A DNA stretch of 30,955 bases from Rhizophagus sp. LPA8_4_AMF. Its lineage: Eukaryota; Glomeromycota; Glomeromycetes; Glomerales; Glomeraceae. Made by a program: the position numbers and the translations under genes. Below are positions 10,235 to 20,790 of this stretch, in pieces. Numbering within the stretch: position 1 is the first letter of the stretch; each line of letters starts with the position of its first letter. The stretch is taken from the NCBI GenBank assembly GCA_021464525.1, contig JADRCO010000557.1:1-30955 (forward strand). The letters run 5' to 3'. The notes under the pieces were generated by a model. That model was not told the origin of the DNA. It saw nothing but the letters and a program-made list of their open reading frames with translations, and ran no database searches.

Positions 10235-12473
10235 ATGGAATTTTCTAAAGATATCTATTGCAACGGTTGTAAATCATTTAAGCTATCGTTTGAATTTACA
10301 AGTTATGAAATTAAAGGTATTAAACAATTCAAAACTTGCAATAATTGTTGTCAAAGATTTGAGAAAAGACAAAAATCTCTTGTAGAAATAAAAAATTGTC
10401 AAACTGACAACTTGGAAATTATTGATATTGATTTTTTAAGTGAAATAATTATAAATTTCTTAGAAGACATATCTTCCAATAACCAAGAATTACATTTATA
10501 CTGCCGAATAAGTAATACAAGTTTTACTAATGAGATTTCAACTAAGGAAATTGCAGATAAAATTATTGAGTTGTTTGAAGATACTGATGGATACCACTGG
10601 AATTTTAATCATTTATACGAAGGCAAGAATATAACATATTGGTATTTCTATTCCCAAAGAAATATCTTAGCATCCAAGCCACGTAAAAATCCAGATCCAT
10701 CAAAATAACAAGACACTCCATCGATGAAAAGATTTACTTGTGATGGTACTATAAAGATATCTATTGATAAAAATATAAAGATTTCTGAAGTAGAACTTCA
10801 CCATAAGGATCTGCATACAAGACCTGTTAATAAATCTGTATCACAAAGCATAAAAGATTTTATAAAAGAAAATATAGATTTCCTTCCAAGAGAGATATAT
10901 AAACATCTTGTTAATAATGGTCTTGATATATCAATAAAACAGAAACAAATCCACTTTTGGTGGACAGAGATAGGGCAAGAATGATAAATGTTGTGAAGAT
11001 GCATTTGAATCTACACGTATTTGGCTATTGGAGAATAATTATAATATAATTTTACAAGAAACAGAACCAGTTCATGCACTAGCCTTTGAAACTGGCATTC
11101 TTAAACAAATAAATGATCTAGGAATTAATATCAATAAATATGGAATGGATGCTACTTATAATACCAATAATATGGGATTTGAATTATATGTTCTATATGC
11201 AGAGGTAAATGGTACAGAATTTCCTTTATCCTATTTGTTTCTTGAAAATAATGGTAAATGTAAAGAAGGAGTACGAACAGAAAAACTGCAAATGTTCCTT
11301 ACTATTTTTAAAAATCAAGAAGTGTAACCATTATTTTTTTTAATAGATAAGAACTTTGCACAAATCAATGCAGTGCGATTTATATGGCCACATGCTAAAA
11401 TATAATTATATAAATGGCACGTTAAAAGAGCTATAACAACTAGATTATCAAGCAATAAAGCTGTAAGGTCTAGTTATAACCCTCTTTCAGATATTGTAAA
11501 AAGATTTCCTTTTAATGGTGTTTAACAGGCAATACATTTTTATCCTAAAAAATTTCAAGAACAGGTATAGGTTATAATGAAAAAACATCTGCACCAACAT
11601 TTATTGATTCCAATGAGTAAAGGAGTATTTCTGAATAAATCCAATATTTATAAAGCATCAGTTCAGGAAATGTATGAATTTTGCTATACCAATTCATTGA
11701 TTTCACTTTGATCATATTTGTGGACAGAATGGTATAGTGAATCAAAATGGTCATTGTGGGCACGTTCACCATGTGAAAATATGATTTCTGTATTAAAGAC
11801 GACTATGTTTGTTGAAGGGCATTGGAAAACTATTAAAAGAAATTTTTTGTATAAGTTTTTCCGTCCCAGAATGGATCTTGTCACATATATTTTAATGAAA
11901 AATGTTGTTGTTCATCAGCAATGAAAATTTTAACAGATTAATTTGGGAAGGAAAAAGCCAGATTGGATTAAAGACTTTAAATCTAAATGGAAAATTATCT
12001 AACCGGCCTATTTCAAACACATACATAATTGATATAGACAACTGGATATGTGGATGGATGTTCTTATATTTAACTAATCATTTTAATCTATGCAAGTATT
12101 TAGTTTAACAATAAGGAATTATACCAGTTGAATTTTTCGCAAATATCAAAAGAAATTGTTACCCTCCATTTTTAATTGAAATAATCCATTACCATGTATA
12201 AATAATGAGCAAAATTTTCATAATAAATCATATATAATAGATGAATTGCTTGAAGATAATGAGTTATTTGATGAATTAATTAATACTACCAGAAAAGCAC
12301 TTTCTCTTTTAGAAGAACAAAAGCTAGCTGGCAATATTAAATGGTGTAAAGCTGTAAAAAAATTGTTTAATCCTATTATTAAATTAGTTGAAGATGTAGA
12401 GCATTATCAAAATAAGCGAACCATGCCATTAACATGGAAGGGGCATACTGATAACACTCGTTATTTACAATAA
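10235..12473 (+). pseudogene. MULE transposase with SWIM domain, multiply broken
   Basis: ATG 10235 opens MEFSKDIYCNGCKSFKLSFE with paired CxxC motifs (CNGC, CNNC), then a GCM/FLYWCH-like DNA-binding part (FTCDG...HHKDLH). An in-frame TAA lies at 10706 and a frame change near 10985. The MULE catalytic core follows in another frame: GMDATYNT with the first Asp, FFLIDKNFAQINAV with the second Asp, then YKWHVKRAI and VEGHWKTIKR with the likely Glu. Five in-frame stops interrupt 11028-11924. A further frame carries a SWIM-type zinc motif near 12031-12107 (NWICGW...NLCKYLV), in which the expected CxC and CxH have become CxW and CxY. The C-terminal part ends at 12473 (DNTRYLQ). Seen: at least eight breaks. 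Known: MULE transposases with SWIM tails are cut-and-paste enzymes acting on element ends in the nucleus. This copy cannot be active. Confidence 0.8.
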
Positions 12474-12604
12474 TTTATTTTGATTAATGAATTTTAATAA
12501 ATCAAAATTGAATAAATATTATTGTTAAATTAACATTACATTCTATTTTAATAAAAAATCACTCTAATTTTATTAACTTTAAAAGAATTTGTCTTACTTA
12601 TAAA

Positions 12605-12796
12605 TTGATGTTAAAGTATCTTAGGGTTAGGTAAGGAAAGTTAGTTTAGGCTGAAATACTTATCCTTGAAGATAACGTTGACATTGGAGTATTTTAGGGT
12701 TAGGGTAAGGAAAGTTACTTTAGGTTGAAATATTATCCTTGAAGATAACGTTGACATTGAAGTATTTTAGGGTTAGATAAGGAAGTTAATTTAGGC
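12605..12796. repeat. 73-bp tandem repeat (about 2.6 copies) with TTAGGG motifs
   Basis: Copies start at 12605, 12678 and 12751 (ttgacattggagtattttag) and contain tatccttgaagataacg. Each holds one or two telomere-like words (ttagggttagg). The array lies between the transposase stop and the right inverted repeat, so it is a subterminal part of the MULE. The last copy is cut short. Confidence 0.85.
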
Positions 12797-12884
12797 CAAC
12801 GGTCAAAGATCAGTGAAGATTACTGCATAGTGCAAATTTCATAGCCACACTTAGCCACAGTCAAATCACATGAATCACGTGCTT

Positions 12885-12900
12885 GAGCTTTTTTTGATGG
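12885..12900 (-). repeat. Right terminal inverted repeat of the MULE
   Basis: gagctttttttgatgg, exact complement of 10014-10029. Immediately inside it lie cacatgaatcacgtgc words that mirror the left subterminal acatgtgat sites. Confidence 0.75.
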
Positions 12901-12927
12901 TTATGCTGGGGGGTTGTTTCAGTACAT

Positions 12928-14141
12928 TAAAATCACATGATTTGCTGATCAAACTGATCGATGATTACGTACTTTTAGAATCTAAACTAGGTCTAGAAAT
13001 AAATATCATCTTGGAAAGGAATCATATATAAACCAAAACTAATTTTTTGTCAGTAGGTAAAATTTCTGGCAGCATTGTAATTAGTTTTTAACCCTATTCA
13101 CAGTACAACGAGTACAATGGAGAAATTAAAATCTGCTTCTTGAATATATATTTGAGTATAATTATTTCAGATAATTTGGCATTAAGCCGGTGTAAATTAC
13201 ACCAAATTTTTGTTATGAAAATAGAATTACACCAGTATTACATCGGCCATAATATTTCGCATGACTTGAACCTAATTTAACTCCATATATACTTCTCAGA
13301 TAATAACGCAATTCCATTTTCCCTTTTCAAATATCCCAATTAGTGTATGATGAAATTTCCATTTAAGCTTAACCAAAAAAGATTCGCAAACGTTTCAAAT
13401 TCTTTATTAGAGATAATTTGAATCAAATAATATTTTTACCCTTATATATAATACAAGGATAAATAGTACATTGACGATAAATTAAAATGAATTAATCAAA
13501 AAAGATGATGAGTACGTATAAACAACTAGATGTAAAGGTATTCTACCTGTGCTTTCTTCATTATTTTTCTGTTAAGTGTTTACAGAGTTTTACATAACTA
13601 CTTTGATTAAAAATCATACCAACATTAACAAAGGATAATAAAGAAATAATTTTTCTGCATTTGTGCAATAATCGATGTGAAGTAATCTAAAATAGTAAAC
13701 CAACCTAATGGTGAACATTGAAGCATCATTAACACGTTTTTGGGATTGGCTTCAAATTTAAGATTATTATTCGTAATTAAAATAATTTTATGTTTCAGGA
13801 ATCAGGATTATCTGAAATATGCAATTACTGAACAGTGGAAAATTAAAATCTTATTTCCTTGTATATAATAAATTCTTTTTATATGAGTATTGATGTCTAA
13901 TATTTTTTTGGAACAGCAAATTACCACTGATTATTCTAATAAACCCAATTTTTATCTTTTAAATACTTATTTTTTCATTATTAACTCCAACTAACTGAGT
14001 TTATATGAAAAAAACCTTTATAAATATGAGGTTTATTCATTTAGTATGCTTCTTATTTTTGCAGGTATTTACTATTATTTAAGAAGAAAAAATTTATAAT
14101 ATGAATGTACAGTATTTCCATTTTTTTTTTTTAAAAAAAAA
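12928..14141. other. AT-rich intergenic stretch
   Basis: No coding sequence is supported. It contains the inverted repeat at 13171-13254 and, at its right edge (14121-14143), a T12A11 dyad. Nothing else is recognised. Confidence 0.4.
13171..13254. repeat. Imperfect 84-bp inverted repeat (hairpin or tiny MITE)
   Basis: The left arm (ataatttggcattaagccgg, then tgtaaattacacc) pairs imperfectly with the right arm ending ccagtattacatcggccata. Each arm also carries a nested ggtgtaa/ttacacc match. The loop is about 20 bases. It could be a very small MITE or a cruciform-forming relic; no target duplication was identified. Confidence 0.4.
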
Positions 14142-14745
14142 AATGAAGGTCATTCAGTAGTTGAAACGATCCAAGGTGAGTCAATTTTCAGTCAATGTAC
14201 TATGGATAATTGGAAAGTAATTAGTAAGTATATAGCATCATAAATTGTTTGAATTTACTAAAATCTTAAATAATAAAGTAAAATTTCTTTTAAAGCTATT
14301 TATTGGAGTCTTTTATCAGGAAATGAAGGTCTATTTTCAACTGGTGTATTGGCTGAAAACCCTGAAATTGATATGTTACTATTACAATATAGCAACAGCC
14401 TATTACTTTCTTGTAAATGTAGAAACGCAGTTAGTTCTAGAACTCTAGGAACAAGTAAAAGTATCTGCTTTATAACTACTAATCCAAATAATAATAATCC
14501 ATAAACTATTAATTTGAATATTGATGTTGAATATCAGTACATATAATAAGAAGATACTTTTTCATAATATTTAATTAGACTTTTATATTAAAAATACAGA
14601 TAGAAAGATTTTTTATATGAATAAATGATTTGTTACAGATGATTTGTTTCTAAAGGACAAATCGAAGTACCAATAGCAATCCCAGTATCACCATGAAAAA
14701 ATACAGATTTACAATCATGCACATGATTTAGAAAGATATTTGAAA
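14142..14745 (+). pseudogene. Unrecognised gene remnant, plus strand
   Basis: A coding-like exon without a start codon (about 14142-14223, GHSVVETIQGESIFSQC) joins through a good GTAAGT donor at 14224 and an AAAG acceptor at 14295 to a second exon, 14296-14504 (SLLSGNEGLFSTGVLAENPE...), that keeps phase and ends at TAA. A further coherent stretch at about 14634-14745 (EKIQIYNHAHDLERYLKHL) contains an in-frame stop. These peptides are too well formed to be noise, but no start or complete frame exists. I do not recognise the family. They may come from the same decayed gene as the plus-strand pieces at 15.5-15.9 kb. Confidence 0.45.
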
Positions 14746-15100
14746 CATTTATTTTTTTTTTTCTTTATTACTAATAGAAAAATAATATTTATTTTTAACA
14801 TTTTTAAATCATTTTGGTATCAGTAATAATAAAGAAAGCTAGTACAATATTATTCCCAATACACTGTATTATTATTCAGATCTTTTCATGTTCTTGGTGT
14901 AGTTTTGTGATTTTTTAATGTTTTAATATCATTATTCATTTTTTCAACAATTTGAAATTTACCCAAATTTTCTTTAGCCATAGGTAACCTTTTGGTTTAT
15001 TGCGTGATTCTTTTAACGATTCCTTTGTCTTAAATATAATAGTAAATTAAAAAATTAAAATTATTAATAAATAATCAAATAAATAGAATTTGAAGATATC

Positions 15101-15271
15101 TTATTCAATATTCTGTACAAATAAGCTAATCAGTATCATAAATTGTTCTTCATCATTTTCAATAATATAATTATCCCCACTTTCAACGACTGAATTACAG
15201 ATTAGTGAAATATTTGAAGTTTTACGATCTAAAGAATTCAAAATTAATGGATAATTTCTATTTCTTTGCAC
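15101..15271 (-). pseudogene. Orphan last exon, minus strand
   Basis: After an AG acceptor at 15273-15272 the minus strand is open for 56 codons (VQRNRNYPLILNSLDRKTSN...VVESGDNYIIENDEEQF...) to TAA at 15103-15101. The polar, acidic composition is protein-like. No matching upstream exon was found within about 300 bases, apart from a possible CLKCRDN reading near 15350. Probably the 3' end of a lost or truncated gene. Confidence 0.35.
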
Positions 15272-15543
15272 CTATTAAAAATAATATTGAGTTAAATAAT
15301 TGAAATATATAAATTAAGAGCTATTTTTTTATGTTATCCCGACATTTGAGACATTTTTGCATTACAATTTCTTTATGATAGTAACTTCCATTTTTATTTT
15401 TGTCCTTATTATAAAAATAACAATAAATATTTTCTATAATTTATTATTATTAATAGTATATTATTCTCTATTTATTTACTGCATGTGTTTCTGTTTCTGT
15501 TATAAGTATTATTTCAATATTCCAAATCCTCATTCTTTGTTGT

Positions 15544-15939
15544 AGTTTTTCTGATGATTTTTTGAAACAATACCAAAGTGCTGATAGAGGCATTATTGTG
15601 CAAGAATTTGTCTGAATCCAATTCTAAGTTATTCCGCAGTTATTACTACCTAACTAATTACTATTTGATTGCTGAAATAATTGGTTTTCAAATATATTAA
15701 ATGTATTAATTTTATAAAGAGATTTATCATGTAAAAAATTTTCCTATTTATGAATTACATAATTTCAAGCCAAACCATTACTTCCATCCTAAGAACCTAG
15801 ACTTACAAATTATGTGAAAAAAAAATTAAAAAATAAGTTCCACCCTGACACAGAAAAGGAAGTTGAAACTCAACTTGGAAGAAGTTCGATTAAAAGAGCA
15901 AATAAGGCTATTGTTAAATACCCTCAAAACTTCCTTTAA
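15544..15939 (+). pseudogene. Broken coding remnant in three pieces, plus strand
   Basis: Three coherent plus-strand peptides lie in order: 15544-15611 (SFSDDFLKQYQSADRGIIVQ), 15728-15814 (NFPIYELHNFKPNHYFHPKN) and, after a frame change at an A9 run, 15814-15936 (NKFHPDTEKEVETQLGRSSI). Stops separate the first two and a one-base shift the last two. The long antisense reading over 15826-16104 is poorer in protein character and probably a shadow. Family not recognised. Confidence 0.4.
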
Positions 15940-17195
15940 TGGCATTTTGACCAGAACTTCAGTTATATATTTTGTTTTATGTTCTGCAAGATAAAGTACA
16001 AGCCTACAAGGCCTCCTCAAATGGTCCGACTGGCTGATTAATTCTGACGATAAGAAGTAGCAAGTATTAGCGAATGTGATACAGTGTAAATTAGATTTCA
16101 TCATCTCGTCATTATTTACAATATTATCTCTAATATTTTTATTTTCATTTTAGTGAGGTTAACCTTCCAAAGGTTCAATTTTTTTGTGTACAAATAAGTA
16201 ACTTGAGGTCTATGATTTTGAGATTTCAATGTGGACTATGTCACCATTAATAAAGTCTTCTTACAAACGTTAACGGCAAAAATATTATCAAAAGATAATT
16301 TTTCTAGAATGAATAATGACATCATCATTCAGGTGATAATCCTATAAAGTGGTAAAATGAATTGAGAAAGAAGTGTTTTTTAAGAGAAGAGTACATAAAC
16401 CATCATGATTAATCAAAAAATAGTATAAAAAAGTAAAAAAAAAAGTAAATTATCAAATTATTAAGGAGTATTTATTAAAAAGGTGAATTACTGTTACGCA
16501 ATTTTTCAGCCATACGATTTGTTAACTAAGCGTGGGTGGCAAAAAATGTTTTAAAACAATTTTGGACATGTTTTAAACATATTTTAAAACATTAAGTACT
16601 TTAATAGCCATTACTACGTAATACATAATTTAAGCATTTTATTATATAATATATATATTAATTTTCAATAAAATTTATCATTTTCAAACAGTCTTTGCTA
16701 ATATTTTCTAATTTTTTAGATACTTTATTATATTTTCAATAAAATTATTTAATTTTCGTAATTTTAATAAAATTTATTAGTTTTCATCACCTTCACACCC
16801 ATCAACTTCACACCCATCAACTTCTGTAACCTTTTAAATATAATTACGCAATTTAGATCTGCAGCTTCAACTTGACACGTAGACAATAATGCACCAATCA
16901 AAAGTGATTTACAATAGATGATGACTATGGATGTTACGTGATCTAAAACAAGATGTTTTAAAATAATTTAAATCAGTTTTTTATTGTTTTAAAACTTTTT
17001 TTTTAAAAAACATTGATCGGCAAAGGACTATATAATTCTAACTAGTGTTGCATAAGTTTTAAATAACACATTCTTTTTTTATACTGTACATTTAATTGTC
17101 AATCATTAAATTGTCGATAATTTCAAATTGAAATTTTATAACCATCACTGAAAATTTTTAAAATTTTAATATTATATACACACTTTTTTTTATTT
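15940..17195. other. Intergenic stretch with palindromic TTTTAAAA clusters
   Basis: No gene is supported. Between about 16539 and 17020 the ends look inverted. The left part (caaaaaatgttttaaaacaa, 16540-16559) is matched on the opposite strand by ttgttttaaaacttttttt near 16984, and several ttttaaaac palindromes lie near both ends. This could be a MITE of about 480 bp, but low complexity makes chance likely. A 15-bp tandem duplication (ttcacacccatcaac) lies near 16790-16820. Confidence 0.3.
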
Positions 17196-20100
17196 TTAAG
17201 AATAATCAATGTTAGTACTTTCAAGTTCTTTTGATATTCTATTAGATTTCTTATTATTTTTATAATAATTTATAAAAAAGAAGTAAATCTTTCCAACAAT
17301 CCCATTAAGTAATATAATAAAACTTGAAATAAGTGAAAGTGTAGGAATAATGGAATAAACAATTACATTATTTTGATAATAAATCTAAATAAAATATTAT
17401 AAAGTGTTAAATTATACCTGATTTTTTTTTAAAAAAAATAAAATTGATATTATAATATTATATAAATCATTATACCTGAATAATACATTGTAAAGTATCT
17501 TCCAAGAAAATATTAATAAAACTAACCCAAAATATTAATTTTGATATTTTATCTGATAACGGAGGTGCAGAAAAAGCATTTAATCCAGCAATTTTAGATG
17601 AAAGAATATGAAGAGCTTCAACATCTGTACTTGATAATAATGTAAATATTGATACAATCAAATTATTTTCTTTGCTCCATGCATTAAAATCTTTATTATA
17701 AATAATTTCTTGAATTAATGAATAAATTGCCATTGTCATGTTGAATAATATAGGAATGATAACCGAAAGTAAACTAAAAATTAAATAAATTAATGAAACA
17801 ATTATTAGAAAATTATAAATCATCTATAAAAAATAATTTTTATTTTACCTGAAAATGAATAAATTAGGTACATCATTTGCATTTTTAGCAACAAACATAG
17901 TATCTAAGACTAGATCATTTATAATAAGTATAATTTTTATGATTGTGAAATTTTTTCCCTAATTAAATATTGATAAAAACATTAATTAAAATATAGGATT
18001 AAAAGTATTAAAATTTATACACTGTAAACAAAATATAAATTACCTTAGGATATTTTTTACGTGCAATAAATACTAAAAGTAATAAAAATAAAATTGCCAC
18101 TGATATAATAATCAAGGTAATTGAATATTTCTCCCAAAAATCAGCTGTTAAATGATGTAGCATAAATGATTAAATGTAACTACAAAAAAAAATCATTTTT
18201 TTAAATAAAAACAAAAAATGCTTACGTATGGTTTGAACTCCATAAGTTTCATCAAAATATTTTGTAATGTCTCCACTTGATATAAGATTATATTTCTTTT
18301 GCTGAATTAACTCATTTAAATCATTCAATACAGAATCCGTATTTCTTCCAGTACCATCATTTGTAGCAGGTGGCATAATGGTAACAGAAATTAATACTGA
18401 CTTTGTAATTTTGTTTTGAATTTTTTGAATTTTTTTGCTTATTTTCAATCTTTCTGAATCAATTGGAATCGCTTGAACCAATTCATCTTTAAGTTGTTGA
18501 AATAAAGGACTATCTTTAGAATTAATTTCGTTATATAAATTAATATTTTCATTGCCAAAATTTAAGCGAGCAATAATTGTAACTTGATCTAAAAAAAAAA
18601 TTGTTATTAATTATTGATATTATTAATATTAGAAATCAAAAAAAAAAAATGTATTTCATCTAATTACCTGCTGATTTTTCTGGAGCTTCCAATGCTATAT
18701 ATAAAAATAAGGGATGATTAAAAAAAATTTACTTATTTACTTTAAAAATAAAGAATATAAACTTACTTGTATTAAAAGTCCAAATCCTTTCCGAAATACC
18801 TAATAATGGTTCATCATCGAATTGAGTTTTAGCAAAGTTATTTTCAACTTTAACCCCATATTTAACATTTAATTGATGTAATGTACTAACAAATATTTTT
18901 ACGGATATAGTTGTATCATTAATTAATTGACAAAGATCAGACTGTCCAGGAATTTTCTGTCTTAAAATAACACTATTATCATTTAAATACTGATATATAA
19001 TTATATTTTCACTGGATGGTATAATCGGTCTGTTGTAATTTATAATAAAGTCAAATGGTTTCCTAATTTGATTCATTTGATTTAAAATTTGAACATTTCC
19101 ATCTATTTTTGGATAGGTTCCACTAATGACGGGATTTTGATATGAATAACGGGGATCTAATAAAAAATTTCTTTTAATTAACCTTAACAAACTAAATTAT
19201 TTAGTATAATAATAAGTACCTGTAATTTCAATAGAATTCAATGGGTAAAAATTTATATTCCATGTTTGAATATTATCATAATTAAAAAACCAGAGTAATG
19301 ATTGTTTTTGCATTATAAATGTACTTAACCCATTTTTGTTAAAATTATATGTTAAATTTAACGTTTGTTTAATATTAATGTTGTCATCATAAATGATAAT
19401 TGATTTATTATTAAGATTTAATCTACTAAATCCTAGATAACCGCCATAGAATAATGGTATAATTTCTGTAGCAGAATAATCAAGAACGTTTGCATTTCTT
19501 ACATCATAATAGTTAGTATCAACAAATGATACTGCCCCATTTGATAAGAAATGAATTCGAAAATAATTATAATTTTGTGAATTTATAACATCTGGTTTAG
19601 AACCGTCAATATCCGTAAAAAAAAATGTGTATCCAGACCCATCAAATGAATTTTTACAATCTATATATAAATATAAGAAGAATATAGTTATTGATATACG
19701 TGTAAATAAAGAGTTAAATTTAAATAATTTAATATTACCTCCAGGAAGGTTTAAAATTTTTCCAGAAATCGATGAGTAAAGTAAATATTGTTTATATGAA
19801 GCTAAATTATTATTATCCTTAAAATACATAACATAAACTTCGTGAATTGTATTATTATTCGGACCAGCCGTTTGCGTAAAAATTATGTTAGCATAGCCTC
19901 CTTCAATCAGAGAAAAAGTATTTTGTCTAACAATAAAAAAGAAAAATTAATTTATAGTCTTGAATAAAATTAATTTAGTTAACAAATTAAAAAAAAAAAC
20001 CTCTTACAAATATATAATAGTATTATCTTTAAATACGTTATATGTTACATTCTCTTCTTTTAAATCATTAGGATATCTTATAAAGATAATTAACAATCAT

Positions 20101-20790
20101 GAAATTATTATTTAAATAATAATAATAAGTATTAAAAATTGGTAATATAAAAAACGTACTGAACGATAAATCTTCTCCATATTAGTGTTGTAGCATTGTG
20201 TAATTCTGATATGAAAAATTCTTGCTTGAAATCAAGATCAGTGGCCACTTGATATTTATTTTTTATGTCATATACACTAAATTAACATCAACGTTAATTA
20301 CTTAAAAGATTTATAAACGCATATACATCTAAAAAAAAAAAGAAAAAATCTTAAAAAACTCGTACCCATGTATTATTCCATCCCATGAAATAATTATCTG
20401 TTTATGAGGCGATCCATTTTGACTGGATTCTATAAGAACATATCTCTCTATTAATGCTTTTGGTGTTAAAGTCGTAGCACATAAAAGTGGATTTATAGAG
20501 TTACATTGAGGAATAAAATCAGGAAGCGAGTCATAGTTAATCTCTACAGGAAGAATTTTTCTATTAACAAAGATAATACGTAAATGAATTTTTGCGTCTA
20601 AAAATTTTGTTTGATTATTTCCTTGAGTAAAAAGTAATATGATTGTTCCATCCTTATATGTATCTGAGCCTCCAAAACGAAAACCAGGTAAACTTTCAGT
20701 ATATTCTATAGGTTCTTGTGCAAAGGTAACAATTATTGATAGCGTGAAAATCGTAATAAGAAAAAATAATGTTCTACTAAAAATAACCAT
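17196..20790 (-). CDS. 905-aa signal-peptide, Ig-like/SEA-like, polytopic membrane protein (12 exons)
   Basis: ATG 20790; stop 17198-17196. Exons: 20790-20366, 20276-20160, 20076-20008, 19926-19739, 19660-19220, 19156-18767, 18694-18668 (27 bp), 18588-18226, 18144-18044, 17958-17849, 17773-17476, 17384-17196. They sum to 2718 bases with all phases matching and GT...AG introns. Residues 1-24 are a signal peptide ending FA/Q. The ectodomain runs to about 680. Residues 414-545 (INYNRPIIPSSENIIIYQ...WTFNT) resemble a bacterial SbsA/Big_5-type Ig-like domain. Residues 553-670 (VTIIARLNFG...SVLISVTIMPP), just before the membrane, resemble a SEA domain. One membrane segment lies at about 681-701, then four or five more to about 880, with a short polar tail. 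The domain assignments are my pattern judgement. Start chosen over an in-frame ATG 81 bases upstream because it begins the signal peptide and matches the paralogue at 8673. Likely surface or secretory-pathway protein of unknown function. Confidence 0.85.

Larger units (their letters stand above)
10009..12912 (+). mobile_element. Decayed MULE (Mutator-like) DNA transposon, about 2.9 kb
   Basis: A broken MULE-type transposase gene (10235-12473, plus strand) lies between exact 16-bp inverted repeats at 10014-10029 (ccatcaaaaaaagctc) and 12885-12900. Inside these, both ends continue with related RCAYGTGATT words. Just outside are gtagtttcggtacat (9994-10008) and gttgtttcagtacat (12913-12927), direct repeats differing at two of 15 positions. 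They may be the target duplication, although MULE duplications are normally 9-11 bp and the right end carries about 7 extra bases, so the exact border is uncertain. Length, terminal repeats and transposase all fit a once-autonomous element now inactive. Confidence 0.75.

Noticed and set aside
12605-12796. Telomere or chromosome end
   Set aside because: TTAGGG occurs only once or twice per 73-bp unit, and ordinary sequence continues for 18 kb.
15826-16104. 92-codon minus-strand ORF
   Set aside because: The plus strand over its right-hand part reads a better-formed peptide; this is probably a shadow.
17470-17823. ATG at 17823 as a separate 117-codon gene start
   Set aside because: It lies inside an intron (17848-17774) of the 905-aa gene; the later acceptor at 17774 keeps the long frame.
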